Origin: Isoetes taiwanensis
Taxonomy: Eukaryota; Streptophyta; Lycopodiopsida; Isoetales; Isoetaceae
DNA: 64,000 nucleotides
Direction: 5' to 3'
Assembly (NCBI GenBank): GCA_021234155.1
Contig: JAJEKV010000556.1
Span: 1 to 64,000 of the forward strand
This document shows, in pieces, positions 20,681 through 31,203 of the stretch. The notes under the pieces were generated by a model, which did not search any database, was not told the DNA's origin, and worked only from the letters and a program-made list of their open reading frames with translations. A program made the translations under genes and the position numbers. The number at the start of each line of letters is the position of its first letter. Within the stretch, counting starts at the first letter, position 1.

Positions 20681-21966
20681 CAAACGTTGACAAAATTTTA
20701 AAAAAATAGGCATGATAAAGGCTGAGACACGCAATTGAGATTGCAATCCGAGACTTGCGTTCTGAAAGTGTATAATTTTTTGAATGGCACTGCTTTTTTT
20801 ATTCAATAGATAGGAAGTTTTTTACATAAATGATCCGTCAAGGATCCAGCAAAAAGTATTTGTGTGAAAGTGCATAAAAGTTCACTTACAATTAACTCTA
20901 AATTTTAATCATCGTGTTGATAATATAATGTTTAGGCTTGATAAATTTGCTTTATTGATGGCCGTTCAGATGAAAAGAAACGAAGGGCTTAGATTTCGAT
21001 CCAAGTAGTTCAATCTTATTGGTTCTTTTATTTTAGGTTTTCAGCGACATAGGCGGGAACGAATGGCGGGAGGCAAATCTCATTTCCGCTGGATATCTCA
21101 CTTCCGCTTCCACTGGATAGGCTACCTGGGCGGCTGATGATCTGATCTTTTGATCTTCTGCTTCAATCTCATATACTAAATTTTTGCTTCTATCTGATCT
21201 ACTGATTTTCTGCAGCAGCTGTGTTTCTGTTTCAATTTGCATGCACAACGCTTCTATCTGAGTTCAAGATCTCATTTCTGATGTCTGGAATGCATGTTTT
21301 CATAGCAAAGCTCCCCTAATTAAATATTCTTTCTGGCTATGGCGCTCTTTTTGCAATAATTTTTCCGGCTATGGCGCCCTGTTTGCTTGGCGATCTCACA
21401 CAAATGGTTCCAGCATCAGAAGGTATATCTCTCTATGATGCTTGCTATTTAGGTATTCTTCAAGTTTCCAGCGTACTTCTCTGATCTGAAAAAATGAAAA
21501 AATATGTCTCTGATCTGAGGGCAATTGGTTACTTAGCGAGCCACAATGTCAACTGGATGACAAGTGGAGCTTAGGAAAACCGCCCATAGCAGGTAAGACC
21601 TCATCTCTTTAGATTTATCTCGTGGTGGCATTCACTAACTCCCTGTTTTTTTTTTGTCTCAGGTTTTTATATATACACGATTCTTCCTTGCTTTGCATAT
21701 TGATGTCCCTTGTCCTTTATAATCTGTCATAGAAAGGTACATTTTCTTTCTTTTAGAACAAGTGTCCTTTGCAGAAATGAGGATACAATTCTTGATATTA
21801 CAGGTACAATGCACACCATTCTTTCCACCATGCTTCAATCTGCATGCACAGTTCGTGTGTTGTGACTTTCTCGGATCTTTCTGATATGGCAGGAGCTACG
21901 ACAATCCTTTTTACTGGAAATTTAAAAGACATTGGAATATTTGGAGCTACAGTGTCCCTCTTTATT
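20681..21966. other. CACTA-internal unidentified sequence left of the DIRS insertion
   Basis: No recognised gene. Sequences like splice acceptors ('tttttttgtctcag' at about 21648) occur and some short open stretches are present, so captured exon fragments are possible, but I could not match any protein. The end, 'ccctctttatt', continues at 29982 ('attgaaag') once the DIRS element is removed. Confidence 0.4.
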
Positions 21967-22121
21967 GCCACGGTTCTATTGCGATAGCAGTAGAACCGTC
22001 ATTCCTTGGATGGGGACGCCCCATCTCCTTGCCCTCCTACTTATAGACCAGTTTTCCACATTATTGGCTATCGGCGTTCTCTTGGGCTTTGTTTTGGTCG
22101 CTTGCACCTCTACCTAGCTTC
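21967..22121 (+). repeat. YR-1 terminal repeat A1, with 28-bp palindrome
   Basis: This is about 155 bp, nearly identical to 29188-29342, and also shared in its first 60 bp with the inverted copies at 33797-33947 and 35977-36127. Positions 21971-21998 form an inverted repeat: arms 'cggttctattgc' and 'gcagtagaaccg' around a 4-base centre 'gata'. It is a good candidate for the recombinase-binding core. Confidence 0.88.
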
Positions 22122-23399
22122 CCAGCACCCCACACCAGCCAGAGCCATCCACACCGAGACAAGCTTCATCCACACCAAGACGAACTTGTGGTGGTCGCCC
22201 CTAATCGCTCTCATCCCTACTGCTTTCCACGTCCGGTTGCTGCATCCTCTAAGGTAAGTCTATTATTGTCTTTACGGTTTTAACTTAATCTCTCCCTTTG
22301 CTTGAATCCATGTGCCACGCTCTGTGGATGCTGCGAGTAAGTGAGTTTCGACAGCGGTCTTGGTTAGTTTCGTGCTGCTTTATCTGTTTTTTATGCATTG
22401 AGCACGTATCTGTTCTGTGGTTTCTTTCTCTGTCGGTTTCTTCTGATTGTTTTTTGTTGGTTTGATCGGTTTCTCCTGGTTGTTTTTTGTTGGTTTGATC
22501 GGCCCTCAGCCTGCTTGGGCAAGTTTTGGCCCCGGTTTGCCGTCTGCCATCAACTGGTTTGTTTTATCCGATCAGCATGGATCGGCCCCAGGCCGATATG
22601 GCTTCACAGATTCTTCCTTTAAGCTCCTCCTTTTTTCCTATGTTCTGGCCGATTATCTCTTTCTGGGTTTGTTTGTTCAGTATTTGGGACCTGCTTTGTT
22701 GGTAAATCCCTTTGGTTTGATCGCCCACAGCCTACTTGGGCAAAATCTGCCCCCGCTTTGCCGTCTGCCAGATTGATTGGCAGTGGGGCATCAGACCGGA
22801 TCTGGCCTGGTCCGATCAGCTTGGTTCGGCGCTAGGCCGTAGAGATTGAATCATTTTCTTCCAGGAGTACCATAGATAGGCCGATTCTGTTCTTTGCTCC
22901 CTTCAGGCCGATTCTTCAAGGAAAAATTTCTTCAATAAGTTACAGGCCGATTTTGTTCTTTTCTCTATTATCTGGCCGTTTCTCTACCTCTGTTCTTTTC
23001 GGCCCCCACTTTATGGCTCTGATCACCACCTCAGGTTTTTCGACTCCCCCTTTTTGTTTGTTTTCTGGTTTCTGCCTTAATTGGTTCCGGCCTGCCATCG
23101 CCCATCGCCACCGCCTCCGCCTTCTTTAAATGAGGGGATACCAGGTTCGATCCTCTGTTTTACGTGGATACCCAGATCGGGTTCTCCGGCATTAGCCCCC
23201 AACCATTTTTTTGTCGTTCGGCGTTGCCATCATTCCCTTACCGTCTTTCCCTATCTTCTCCTCTTCTCTCAAGTTTGTTTTTTGAGCTTTTTCGGTTTCA
23301 AGGTTGGTTGGATAGCTCGATAATTCTGTGATTCCCCCCTTTTTTTCCTAGGGGTTCTTTATGATGTTTGTTCGGTAGTAATCGGTCGGTTTTGTTACA

Positions 23400-24190
23400 T
23401 GGGCTCTGGTTTGCTCTCTCCTTGGGCATATTGGTGTTTTGCTTGCATATTTCCGGTTTATGGTCATTGTTTCCCTAGTATCACCTTTAGGATCTTTCAT
23501 ATGATTGCTTTCACCGTTAGTTTGCTCTCCCCTTGGGCATATGATTGGTTAGAACGACCCCATAGTTATTTTATTTTTTGCTCTATAAATTTGGTATTTT
23601 ACTTGCATATTTCCGGTTTATGGTCATTGTTTCCCAGTACCACCTTTAGGATCTTTCATATGATTGCTTTCACCTTTAGTTTGCTCTCCTTGGGCATATG
23701 ATTGGTTATAACACCCCATGGTTATTTTATTTTTGCTCTATAAATTTGGTATTTTGCTTGCATATTTTCCAGTTTTATGGTCATTGTTTCCTTAGTATCA
23801 CCTTTAGGATCTTTCATATGATTGCTTTCACCTTTAGTTTGCTCTCTCCTTGGGCATATGATTGGTTATAACAACCCCATGGTGATTTTATTTGTTGCTC
23901 TATAACTTTGGTTTTTTACTTGCATATGTCCGGTTTTATGGTCATTGTCTCCCCAATATCACCTTTAGGATCTTTCATACGATTGCTTTCTATTCTATTT
24001 CTTTCACCTTTAGTTTGCTCTCTCCTTGGGCATATGTTTGGTTATAATGACCCCATGGTTATTTTATGTTTTGCTCTCACGACCCCACGGTTATTTTATT
24101 TTTTGCTCTATAAATTTGGTATTTTGTCTGCATATTTCCGGTTTTATGGTCATTGTTTCCCCCTGTATCACCTTTAGGATCTTTCATATC
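23400..24190. repeat. YR-1 5' leader tandem repeats, about 160-bp unit
   Basis: About five copies of a unit containing 'ttgggcatatgattggttat', 'ccccatggttattttatttt', 'ggtcattgtttcc' and 'cacctttaggatctttcata'. The copies start near 23408, 23520, 23680, 23837 and 24012, with length variation. They lie in the leader between A1 and gag. Short ORFs here are by-products of the repeat. Confidence 0.85.
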
Positions 24191-24988
24191 GTCTAGTGTC
24201 ACCTCGACTATGATTTCCCTTGCATTTTTTCTAGGTAGCTAAGGTTTTTGTCTCGTGCTCGTTAGTTGTCTTTTCCCCCAGGTGTGCTGTGACGATATCT
24301 ACGTTTAGGTTGTTGCGGTTCCGTGCATCGTCCATCCTTTTTATTTTTCTCTCCCCATGCACTGTTGTCTTTATCGTTTTGTTTGTCTCGTTCTAATGCG
24401 TGCGACTTGCTGTTACTAGATTTTTCAAAGATGGCGGATCGAGGACTCTCAAAGACATCTCGGGCTTCTTTACGAAACCTGGGACGGGCGGGTTGCTATC
24501 AACATCCCTTTCTACCCCTTTGTCCGGCGTGCGGCCTTGCCACATCGCGATTTCTATTGCACCTCGAGGTGCCTTCTATACACTCCTCTCTAACGCTTGT
24601 TGAACTGCCATGCCGGGCGATCCCTCTGTCGGATCTGCGAGCATGACTTCTCACTTAGGTTGGCCGGTCCATCTCGGGTTTGTCTCTTATTTGCTTTTTG
24701 CCCGATTCGCCCAGGTTTTTTTCTCGGCCTCGGCGGAGGTCCTTCTATAGGGCTCGGCCATTCCTTGCCGTAGGCCGCCGGGCCCCTCCATTCCTTCTCC
24801 ATCTTTTGGATATGGTGCCTCATTTGCTGCCGAGACCCTCCGATTCTGAGATAGCGCAGTGACTGAGCCTTGATCTTCACCGCCTTCGACGCCATTGCAT
24901 GAGCGGTTGAGGTGCCGCCCGAGGAGGTTCGAGAACGGGGCGTCTCGGGCCGTTCCCAACTTTAAAGGGAATCGTCGGCGCCACCAAT

Positions 24989-25621
24989 ATGAGTTCCTTT
25001 GTGCCCGCTGAGTCAAGATTAAAGGGAGCTTCATACCCGTTTTTGGCTTTGTCCCTCGGGTGCCTAATCACGATTCTTCAGATTATTGAGGAAGGTAAGG
25101 CTGCCACTCTGCAGAGGATGAAGTTTTTGATTATTGCTGATCGCGAAGGCTATGATGTCGCCTTGGATTTTGATGACCATGCGGGCCCCGCTTTATCTGC
25201 TGATGATTCCAGGAAATTGAAGCTAGCTCGGCAAATGCACCGTGATCGGCGCCCCTCTGCTTCAAGACCCTCTGCTCCCTCCACTGGCTCTTCCTTCTCT
25301 GCTGCGCCTCCTTCCCAATTCTCTTCATCTAAATCCGGTTCTCGTCCTTTTTGCACTTTTTGTGGTCGTCTTGGCCATCGTATTGATACTTGCCATGCTC
25401 GCGCTAATGCCGGATCTCCTAGCACTCCTCTGCCACTTTTGATTCCACCCCCGGGTCCTTTGGTGCGGCCAGAGCTCCATTTTTTCCTCGTCCCGGTCCA
25501 TGATGCATGTTCCCCCCTGATTTTTCTGTTTTGGAGGTTAAAGCAATACTATTATGTATGGTATTCGTTGAATGTTGTTGGCTCGTCCCATTCTTTGTTA
25601 GCTCACGTTTGTTGTTCTTAG
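24989..25621 (+). CDS. gag: YR-1 gag-like protein with zinc knuckle
   Basis: A 210-codon frame. Residues 30-90 are charged, followed by a Ser/Pro-rich linker and a CX2CX4HX4C zinc knuckle, 'CTFCGRLGHRIDTC' (C122, C125, H130, C135). It sits just upstream of the RT frame, the gag position in DIRS elements. The N-terminus is uncertain: upstream frames (24323-24980) may encode more gag but are interrupted. The last part after about residue 150 loses Gag character. The likely role is RNA packaging in a cytoplasmic particle. Confidence 0.65.
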   Translation: MSSFVPAESRLKGASYPFLALSLGCLITILQIIEEGKAATLQRMKFLIIADREGYDVALDFDDHAGPALSADDSRKLKLARQMHRDRRPSASRPSAPSTGSSFSAAPPSQFSSSKSGSRPFCTFCGRLGHRIDTCHARANAGSPSTPLPLLIPPPGPLVRPELHFFLVPVHDACSPLIFLFWRLKQYYYVWYSLNVVGSSHSLLAHVCCS

Positions 25622-26209
25622 GTTTGAGTTTGTTGGTTACCATTATTTTATGGTTACAACGTGTTAGGCTGATAGTCAGATCATTGTTGGGGTGGTGTTG
25701 GATGAACTGGGGGCATTCCCTTCCCCTGTGTTGGGCATGCGGTTTGAAAGGTTGTTTAAGTATGTGTTGTGCTTGCCTCAAAAGCTTTCTCTAGTATTCG
25801 TGCAATTTTTTCTCCGCGGGTTAAAGGTTGCATATGGGTTATTTTGTATGCGAGGTTTTAGGTTTGAGCTTGTGTTGGTTTAACTCAGCGTGCAGGGTTA
25901 TAGGCTTGCATGGTGCTACATGGATCCCGTTGCCTACTTGGTTTGATGATTTCCATTGTTGCTAGGTTCTTTACTTACAGTTTGTGGCCTCTTTTCGTAA
26001 TGTGTCCGTTTCACATCGGTCATCCTCATCTTGCATCGACCCCTCCCGGTGATGGTTTGGCTTCTGCTGCTATAGTCTGGATCGCCTCCATCGTCTCTTC
26101 CTTTTGGCAATCCATTTGCTCCTCAAAGCAGTGTTGAGTTGGATCTGATTTGGTTATCGCCTTCCTTTGTCATCCACGTGTCCGCCATGCATTTGCTTCG
26201 CCGCCTCAA

Positions 26210-27525
26210 ACCCACTCGTCCGGTAATACGCCCACCTAGACTTTGCTCGCTCTGCTATAGCCGATCTCCTCCGCACAGGTGCCGCTTCCCCAGTCTCCTC
26301 TCGTCCTTTCTTTTGTTCCCCCTTGGGGGTCGTCCCCAAAGGCCTAAACAAATTCCGTCTCATCTTGGATCTGCGCTATCTGAACTCTTTCTTGACTATC
26401 CCCACCTTTCGATATGAGTCCCTCGAACTGTTGTCACATTTGAGTTTGCCCAACGACTTTCTCTTTGCTGTCGACCTCAAATCCGGCTATCACCATGTCA
26501 CGATCTGGCCTCCTCATCGTACTTTCTTGGGTTTTGGTCTTGATGGTCAATTCTATGTCTTTAATGTCCTTCCCTTTGGTCTAGCTTCAGCCCCTTTTGT
26601 CTTTACCAAATTAGTCAGACAGATAGTTCGATTTTGGCGAGGTCAGGGCATCCGTTGCTTACCCTACGTCGATGATATTCTATTCTTGTGCGGGCCACAT
26701 CCCGAAGCTTCAAGTAGATTCGTCATTTCGACTTGCAAAGAAGGTCGGGGCTTTTTCCTAGCTTGGAAAAAGTGTCGGTTTCGTCTCTCCCATCGCACAA
26801 TTTTCTTAGGTTTCATAGTGGATGCTCATGAGGGTTTCTTTTTCAGATTTCTCGGGCTAAGAAGGAACGGGTTCCCATCTCGCGGTTTTGTCGTTATCTT
26901 CCCAAAATGTCACTCCTCTTTGATTGCCCGCTTTCCCTTGGTTTTTATCCAAATCCCGCTTTGGTCTTGGGTCATCTTTGTGTTGCCTTTATCTTGTGGC
27001 CTTCATGCTGATCTGCGTCTGGCCGACCTTTGGGATACCCCCCTTCTACTATCTCCCCTTGCAAAACAGGAGGTCCAGCTTTGGCAAACCCTGATTTATC
27101 AGTTCGACAGAGCCCCTTTGTGGCCGCCTACTGTGGTCAGGTCTACCTTGGGTTTTGATGCCAGTGATGAGGGATGGGGTGGTTGGCTTTCACGTCCGGG
27201 TTCTGAACTTCTCTCTTTTTCTGGGGACTTCTCGGCAGATGCCCGCCTCCAATCATCCACTTGGCGTGAACTTTTTGCTCTTTTCCAGATCCTGCAGCGG
27301 TGTGTCTCGTTGTTAACTAACTCACGGGTGATAGCTCGTGGGGACAATCAGAATGTGTTCTTTTTATTGCAGAATGGCGGTTCGCGATCCCCTGTTCTTC
27401 ATTTTTTGCTGTTGGAAGTACTAATTTTTTGCTATCAGCACCATATTCGCTTGGATCCGGTTTGGGTTCCACGCTTGGAGAATGAGTGGGCTGATTATCT
27501 TTCCAAGATCCGGCCTTTGACGTAA
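26210..27525 (+). pseudogene. YR-1 reverse transcriptase and RNase H (DIRS type)
   Basis: The main open frame is 26323-27525 (400 codons). Upstream bases to about 26210 continue the RT in another frame ('IADLLRTGAASPV'), so one frameshift is present. RT signatures typical of DIRS elements are 'GVVPKG', 'FRLILDLRYLN', 'DLKSGYHHV', 'LPFGLASAPFVFTKL' and the catalytic YVDD (residues 115-118 of the main frame). RNase H starts at 'GFDASDEGWGGW' (about 274), with 'STWRELFAL', 'GDNQNVFFLLQNGGS' and 'RLENEWADYLSK'. This arrangement differs from LTR-element and LINE RTs. The enzyme copies the element's RNA; integration is left to the recombinase. Confidence 0.93.
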
Positions 27526-27554
27526 TTTTCTCGTCTCCTTCGGTTTTTGCCTCT

Positions 27555-27840
27555 TGGATGAGTTGGGGACCTCATCATGTGGATCGCTTTGCTAGCCCTT
27601 CCAACACCCTCCGCCCGCTTTTCAACACAAGGATTGTTACCCCTCATCGGATCGCTTTGACGCTTTTTCTTATGATCGCATTTGTTCAACAACTCGCTTT
27701 CCTCCACCTTCCTTGGTTCCCGAGGTTTTGCATCATGCTCGCATTTGCGTGGCTCGCCTTTACACTTCTTGTTTCTCATGGCCTTCCTCGCCCCTTTGGT
27801 GGCCACTACTTTGTTGACTCCTCCACTTGGCAATCTTTTT
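27555..27840 (+). pseudogene. YR-1 post-RNase H segment conserved in DIRS elements
   Basis: 'WGPHHVDRFASPSNTL' (27562-27610) matches the 'PHTVDRFA...N' block that follows RNase H in DIRS proteins. After a frameshift near 27611 the next frame reads 'SLVPEVLHHARIC' and 'WPSSPLWWPLL', which fits the expected '..VVP.WPS..WWPLL' region. In DIRS elements this region overlaps a methyltransferase-like domain. I do not see a complete methyltransferase motif. Confidence 0.75.
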
Positions 27841-28099
27841 GTTGAGACGCAGTTTTTCTTTCATGAATTTTCCCATGCCTTACTCCCATCACACCTTTCC
27901 CCGCCTTGGGTTTCATTGCCATAATGCTCGTTCAGCCTTCGTTGTGATTTTTCCGATATTTTAAAATTGTCTTTTTCTCACGCCGTTCATCCGGGTCCGG
28001 CGTGGATTCTTCTTAATGAAGTTTTTATCTTTATCGTAGTATAAGGTTGTTCTTGATTTGTTTGTTGGCTTTGTGTTTGGCTTCCGGGTTGTTGGTCGT

Positions 28100-29135
28100 T
28101 TTGGTATGGCTTAGAGTAGTACATGGTGATGTTATCCTTTTGTTGCTGATGTTAACACTTGTTTATCCCCTTTGTTCAGATATCTTGCCTTTTCTGACGG
28201 TCCCTCTTTGCCCTTCTTTGCCTCTTTCGGCTATGGCATCATCCCTCTCCTCTGGCGCCCTCAACCTTGCTCGATTATTCTTCTACTGGGCTACAATTTC
28301 GTCGTTAGTGTCATCCTCGCTACTTCGTCCTTGCTGCTTCCTCTTTGCATGTTGCTGCATTCTTTTCCTCTTTGATTTCCACGTCGGGTCAGAAGTCCCT
28401 GCTTCTATAGGGGGCGTCTTGCCATAATTACCTTCTTTCATAGCTTGGTCAACCTCCCCATCTCCTTGTTCGCCCCCTTTGGCCTTTGGTCCCGGGCGCT
28501 CCTCGTACCACACTTCTTCACGTGACATTTACCCCTTACAGCGTCTCCACGTCCGCGAGGTCATCTCCTTCTCGGCCCCCTTAAAGGCCGATTGGCGCAG
28601 CCTCAGAAAGCATGCCTTTGTCACTATCCGCTTTGCTGGTTTTCCTCAGATTTCGGAAGCGCCGCAGACTTGAATTGGCGCGACCTATCTTTTTCCCCGA
28701 CCACGCCCGGGGTTGCATATCCATGAGTCTAGTGACTACCGGCCACCGGCGGGGAGGTCCCTCATAGCCCGCATTCTCCCCCCTTTTTGCAGGTCATATT
28801 ATTGCGTACCGTTGTTGTCCGCTGTTTTGTTTTACCTCCTCGACCCACCAGGGAGGCCCTCTCTTTCGCCTCATCCTTGTCCTCTAGCGCCCTTTGTCTT
28901 ATCTTGCTGCCCGATTCTTGGTGGTTTGAGCCCCGCCGTCTTATCGGTTTAGACCTCGAGATTTTGGTACCTGGCGGGCGGGTGGAGGGGTGGTGCCACC
29001 ACAGCTCTTGCCACGCCCGTCTCCTTCGACATTGTCCGCTCTCTCATGGGCGTTGGGCTCTTTTGCTTCCCATTCACGCTTACATTCTACCCGATATTCG
29101 TGAACGTCTCACGTTTTCGCCATCCGGGTCTTTGA
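28100..29135 (+). pseudogene. YR-1 tyrosine recombinase remnant
   Basis: Several frames must be combined. Best supported is the C-terminal part at about 28990-29130: 'GATTALATPVSFDIVRSL' in one frame, then, after a shift, 'HGRWALLLPIHAYILPDIRE'. This fits the 'GAAT.A......I..LGRW.S..Y..YI' end of DIRS-type recombinases; the Tyr in 'HAYI' is the candidate nucleophile. Upstream, 28770-28950 ('CPLLPLLFYLL.P') is compatible with the middle of the domain. The catalytic Arg/His positions cannot be fixed with confidence. The recombinase would insert circular cDNA without a target duplication. Confidence 0.6.
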
Positions 29136-29156
29136 GGTAGGTTCCTCTTCTTTCGC

Positions 29157-29342
29157 CACTTGTGTAGATCGGGACCCATCCTAGAATGCCACGCGGTTCT
29201 ATTGCGATAGCAAGAGAACCGTCATTCCTTGGATGGGGAGGCATCTCCTTGCCCTCCTACTTATAGACCGTTTTTTCCACATTATTGGCTATCGGCGTTC
29301 TCTTGGGCTTTGTTTTGGTCGCTTGCACCTCTACCTAGCTTC
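29157..29342 (+). repeat. YR-1 internal B1-A2 junction
   Basis: B1, 'cacttgtgtagatcgggacc' plus 'catcctag' (29157-29184), is joined through AAT (29185-29187) to A2 (29188-29342). B2 at 29951-29979 repeats B1 with two or three changes. This adjacency is the diagnostic split-direct-repeat junction of PAT and Ngaro-type elements. Confidence 0.85.
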
Positions 29343-29950
29343 CGCCCTTCCCCACTTTTTGTCCTTCTTTGGATGGGAGTTCATTTTCACTTGTTCGGGT
29401 TGGGTTCCTTAGGTTTGTTGGGGGTCCTTGGGGGCATGTGTATAGATATTTTTCTTCTTCTTCGGCGTGGCGATGTTGCCTCGGAAGGGTACAACCAACC
29501 GACAGTCCTAGTAATGTTTTTCGGTTGGTGGCCAGGTGGCTTTCTCTGGCGTAGCCCCGCGGGCTTCAGAGATTGTTTTTTTCTCTCTCGCCTTCGTGCG
29601 CCATTCCTCGCCTACTATGGAACTTCTAACGAATAATGGGTTCTCTCTTTTCCAGGTTCTCTCCCTCTAATTCGTCTTTTCGGTGATAGGGTATGCAGTC
29701 CACAGACGCTCCTCAACTCAGGGGGGCGACGTTCACATCGGCTCCACAACAAGCAATTCGCACTCGATGGGGACGCATTTTTCGGCTTTGGCCAGACTCT
29801 TTGTACTCAAATCGAATTTGACAGATTAAATGCTCTCGAGGATTGTCTATATTTCGGGGCATATAGTATTAAGCATTGTTTCATCCACCCTACGGGGGCT
29901 CTTTGTACTCAAAGATTTTTCCAAAGCTCAATGAGAACACCACTTCACTC

Positions 29951-29981
29951 CACTTGTGTGTAGATCAGGACCCATCCTATT
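29951..29981 (+). repeat. YR-1 right terminal repeat B2
   Basis: 'cacttgtgtgtagatcagg' followed by 'acccatccta' marks the element end; host DNA resumes at ATTGAAAG. The reverse complement of the core 'gacccatcctag' also terminates the minus-strand element YR-2 at 32934. Confidence 0.82.
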
Positions 29982-29984
29982 ATT

Positions 29985-31102
29985 GAAAGTTTAAAAACAT
30001 GGAGTATTAGATATGCAAGGCTATCTAAATGGGAAATCTTCGAAAATATAGAGTATTGGAATGAAAGACTATCTAAGATCTTTTGATACGAGATGAGCGA
30101 CAACATCCCTCTTTACTGAAATTTGCAAAATATGGAATATTAGATATGCAAAGCTACTGAATGTAGCTTTCACATGGGCACGGATGCTTCAATGTACACT
30201 GTATTGTTTTTATGAGTAGAGAATCTTCAATATATCGTTTACTCTTCGAACTGTCTCTTTTACCCACTTACTTTATTAAAAAGCAATATCTCAAAATATT
30301 TCTATAAAACCACACTTGGAAACCAGGGCTCGAAAATAGCAACGTCTCTAACCAGTAAAAATCCCGCTTCGTATTTGAGGCTACCGGAAAAAATATACAT
30401 TAGTGCATTTTTTAGTGTATTATGCCGGAAATTTTTTATTTTCTTGCCGGAAAATTGCCGGAAAATTTTCAGCATGACAGGAATTTAATACAAGTGGGCG
30501 GATTTTTAGGGGAGGGTCTCCCCTATTTTCGAACCATGTTGGAAACTATAACTGTATTAAAAGAACAACACTTGAAAATTTTTCATATCTATAAACCACA
30601 TGTGGATTTTATATTAAACGATCCTCGAAAACAACAACTATTTTTGAAAAACCACAATTTTTTTTCTAAAACCACATATTCTTTTTTAAGGAAACCAACA
30701 CTTAAAAACAACATAGTTAGACAAAAAACCCAAAAAACTATGTGTAGTTTCTAGCAAAGTCGGACAAAATTCTATATGTGGTTTTTTTATGTTGTTTTTT
30801 TCAAAACAACAGTTAAAAACAACATGTAGATCTCTTAAGTCTTATTAAGAACCACATGTCTATTTTTAGAAAAACAACACTAGAAAACTACAATTACTTT
30901 CAAAAAACAACATGTAGAAACACATGTTAATTTCTACGCGTAGATAATTTTAACAAAATTCTACGCGTAGACTTTTCACAAAAAAAAACTACACGTATAA
31001 AAGTTTGACTAAAAACTACACGTCATTTCTAGCAAATCCGGACAAAAAACAACACATAGTTTTTTGGTGTTGTTTTTAGCAAAAAAGGCACTGAAAAACA
31101 AC
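29985..31102. repeat. CACTA right half: local repeats and subterminal zone
   Basis: 29985-30180 has imperfect repeats with 'atggaatattagatatgcaa' and 'atccctcttta'. 30480-31100 is AT-rich and built from motifs such as 'aaccacatgt', 'acaacatgtag', 'ctacgcgtag' and 'aaaaacaaca', mirroring the left subterminal zone in inverted orientation. A 110-codon frame at 30422-30754 is rich in K, N and F and shows no domain. Confidence 0.7.
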
Positions 31103-31130
31103 ATGTGGACCCAGTTTTGGGGTGGTAGTG
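31103..31130 (-). repeat. CACTA right terminal inverted repeat
   Basis: Read on the minus strand it starts CACTACCACCCC and continues AAAACTGGGTCCACAT. It is followed on the plus strand by the TGA target duplication (31131-31133). Confidence 0.88.
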
Positions 31131-31185
31131 TGACCTGGTCTGTAGTGTGCATAAATTGACTGTACCAGGATGTACAGGACTAACA
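31131..31185 (-). repeat. Gypsy-2 3' LTR, remaining 52 bp plus TGA duplication
   Basis: The sequence from 'cctggtctgtag' to 'ggactaaca' completes the LTR interrupted at 13586 and ends in CA, matching 44867-44918 with a small difference in 'aaattgactgtacc'. Confidence 0.9.
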
Positions 31186-31203
31186 CTCCCCCCCACCAAA
31201 CGA
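31186..31203 (-). promoter_or_regulatory. Gypsy-2 polypurine tract
   Basis: The minus strand reads gtttggtgggggggag immediately before the LTR start TGTTAGTCC. As in gypsy-1, the tract lies within the ORF3 reading frame. Confidence 0.85.

Larger units (their letters stand above)
21967..29981 (+). mobile_element. DIRS/PAT-like tyrosine-recombinase retrotransposon (YR-1)
   Basis: This 8.0-kb plus-strand element has split direct repeats in the order A1 (21967-22121), internal region, B1 (29157-29184) joined to A2 (29188-29342), short internal region, B2 (29951-29979). Internally it has a gag-like ORF, RT plus RNase H, a conserved post-RNase H segment and a degraded tyrosine recombinase. There are no LTRs and no integrase. 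It is flanked by ATT on both sides (21964-21966; 29982-29984), with no longer target duplication, and the A/B junction carries AAT at 29185-29187. This fits integration by recombination of a circular intermediate at a triplet. Frameshifts in RT, post-RT and recombinase regions make it defective. Confidence 0.88.
13587..31130. mobile_element. CACTA-type DNA transposon, apparently non-autonomous, about 17.5 kb
   Basis: The left end reads CACAACCACCCC and the reverse complement of the right end reads CACTACCACCCC. The similarity continues as 'CTGGGTCCACA' on both sides, giving a terminal inverted repeat of about 28 bp. The trinucleotide TGA is duplicated at 13584-13586 and 31131-31133, and removing the element restores a continuous gypsy-2 LTR. 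CACTA ends plus a 3-bp duplication are diagnostic of En/Spm-like elements. Both subterminal zones hold many short AT-rich repeats. I see no TNP2-like transposase. Inside are a large minisatellite, unidentified DNA and a DIRS retrotransposon (21967-29981). Without the latter it is about 9.5 kb. Transposase would have to come from another copy. Confidence 0.88.

Noticed and set aside
21430-21960. Captured host exons next to YR-1 in the CACTA element
   Set aside because: Splice-like signals exist, but no peptide is recognisable, and the flanking sequence repeats beyond 29985 as short tandem units, which argues against coding.
30422-30754. 110-codon ORF in the CACTA right half
   Set aside because: It is low-complexity, AT-driven composition overlapping the subterminal repeats.
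31029-31190. C-terminal extension of gypsy-2 ORF3 into the CACTA element
   Set aside because: The frame runs by chance through the LTR remnant into the transposon TIR. The extension came after the CACTA insertion and is not part of the original protein.
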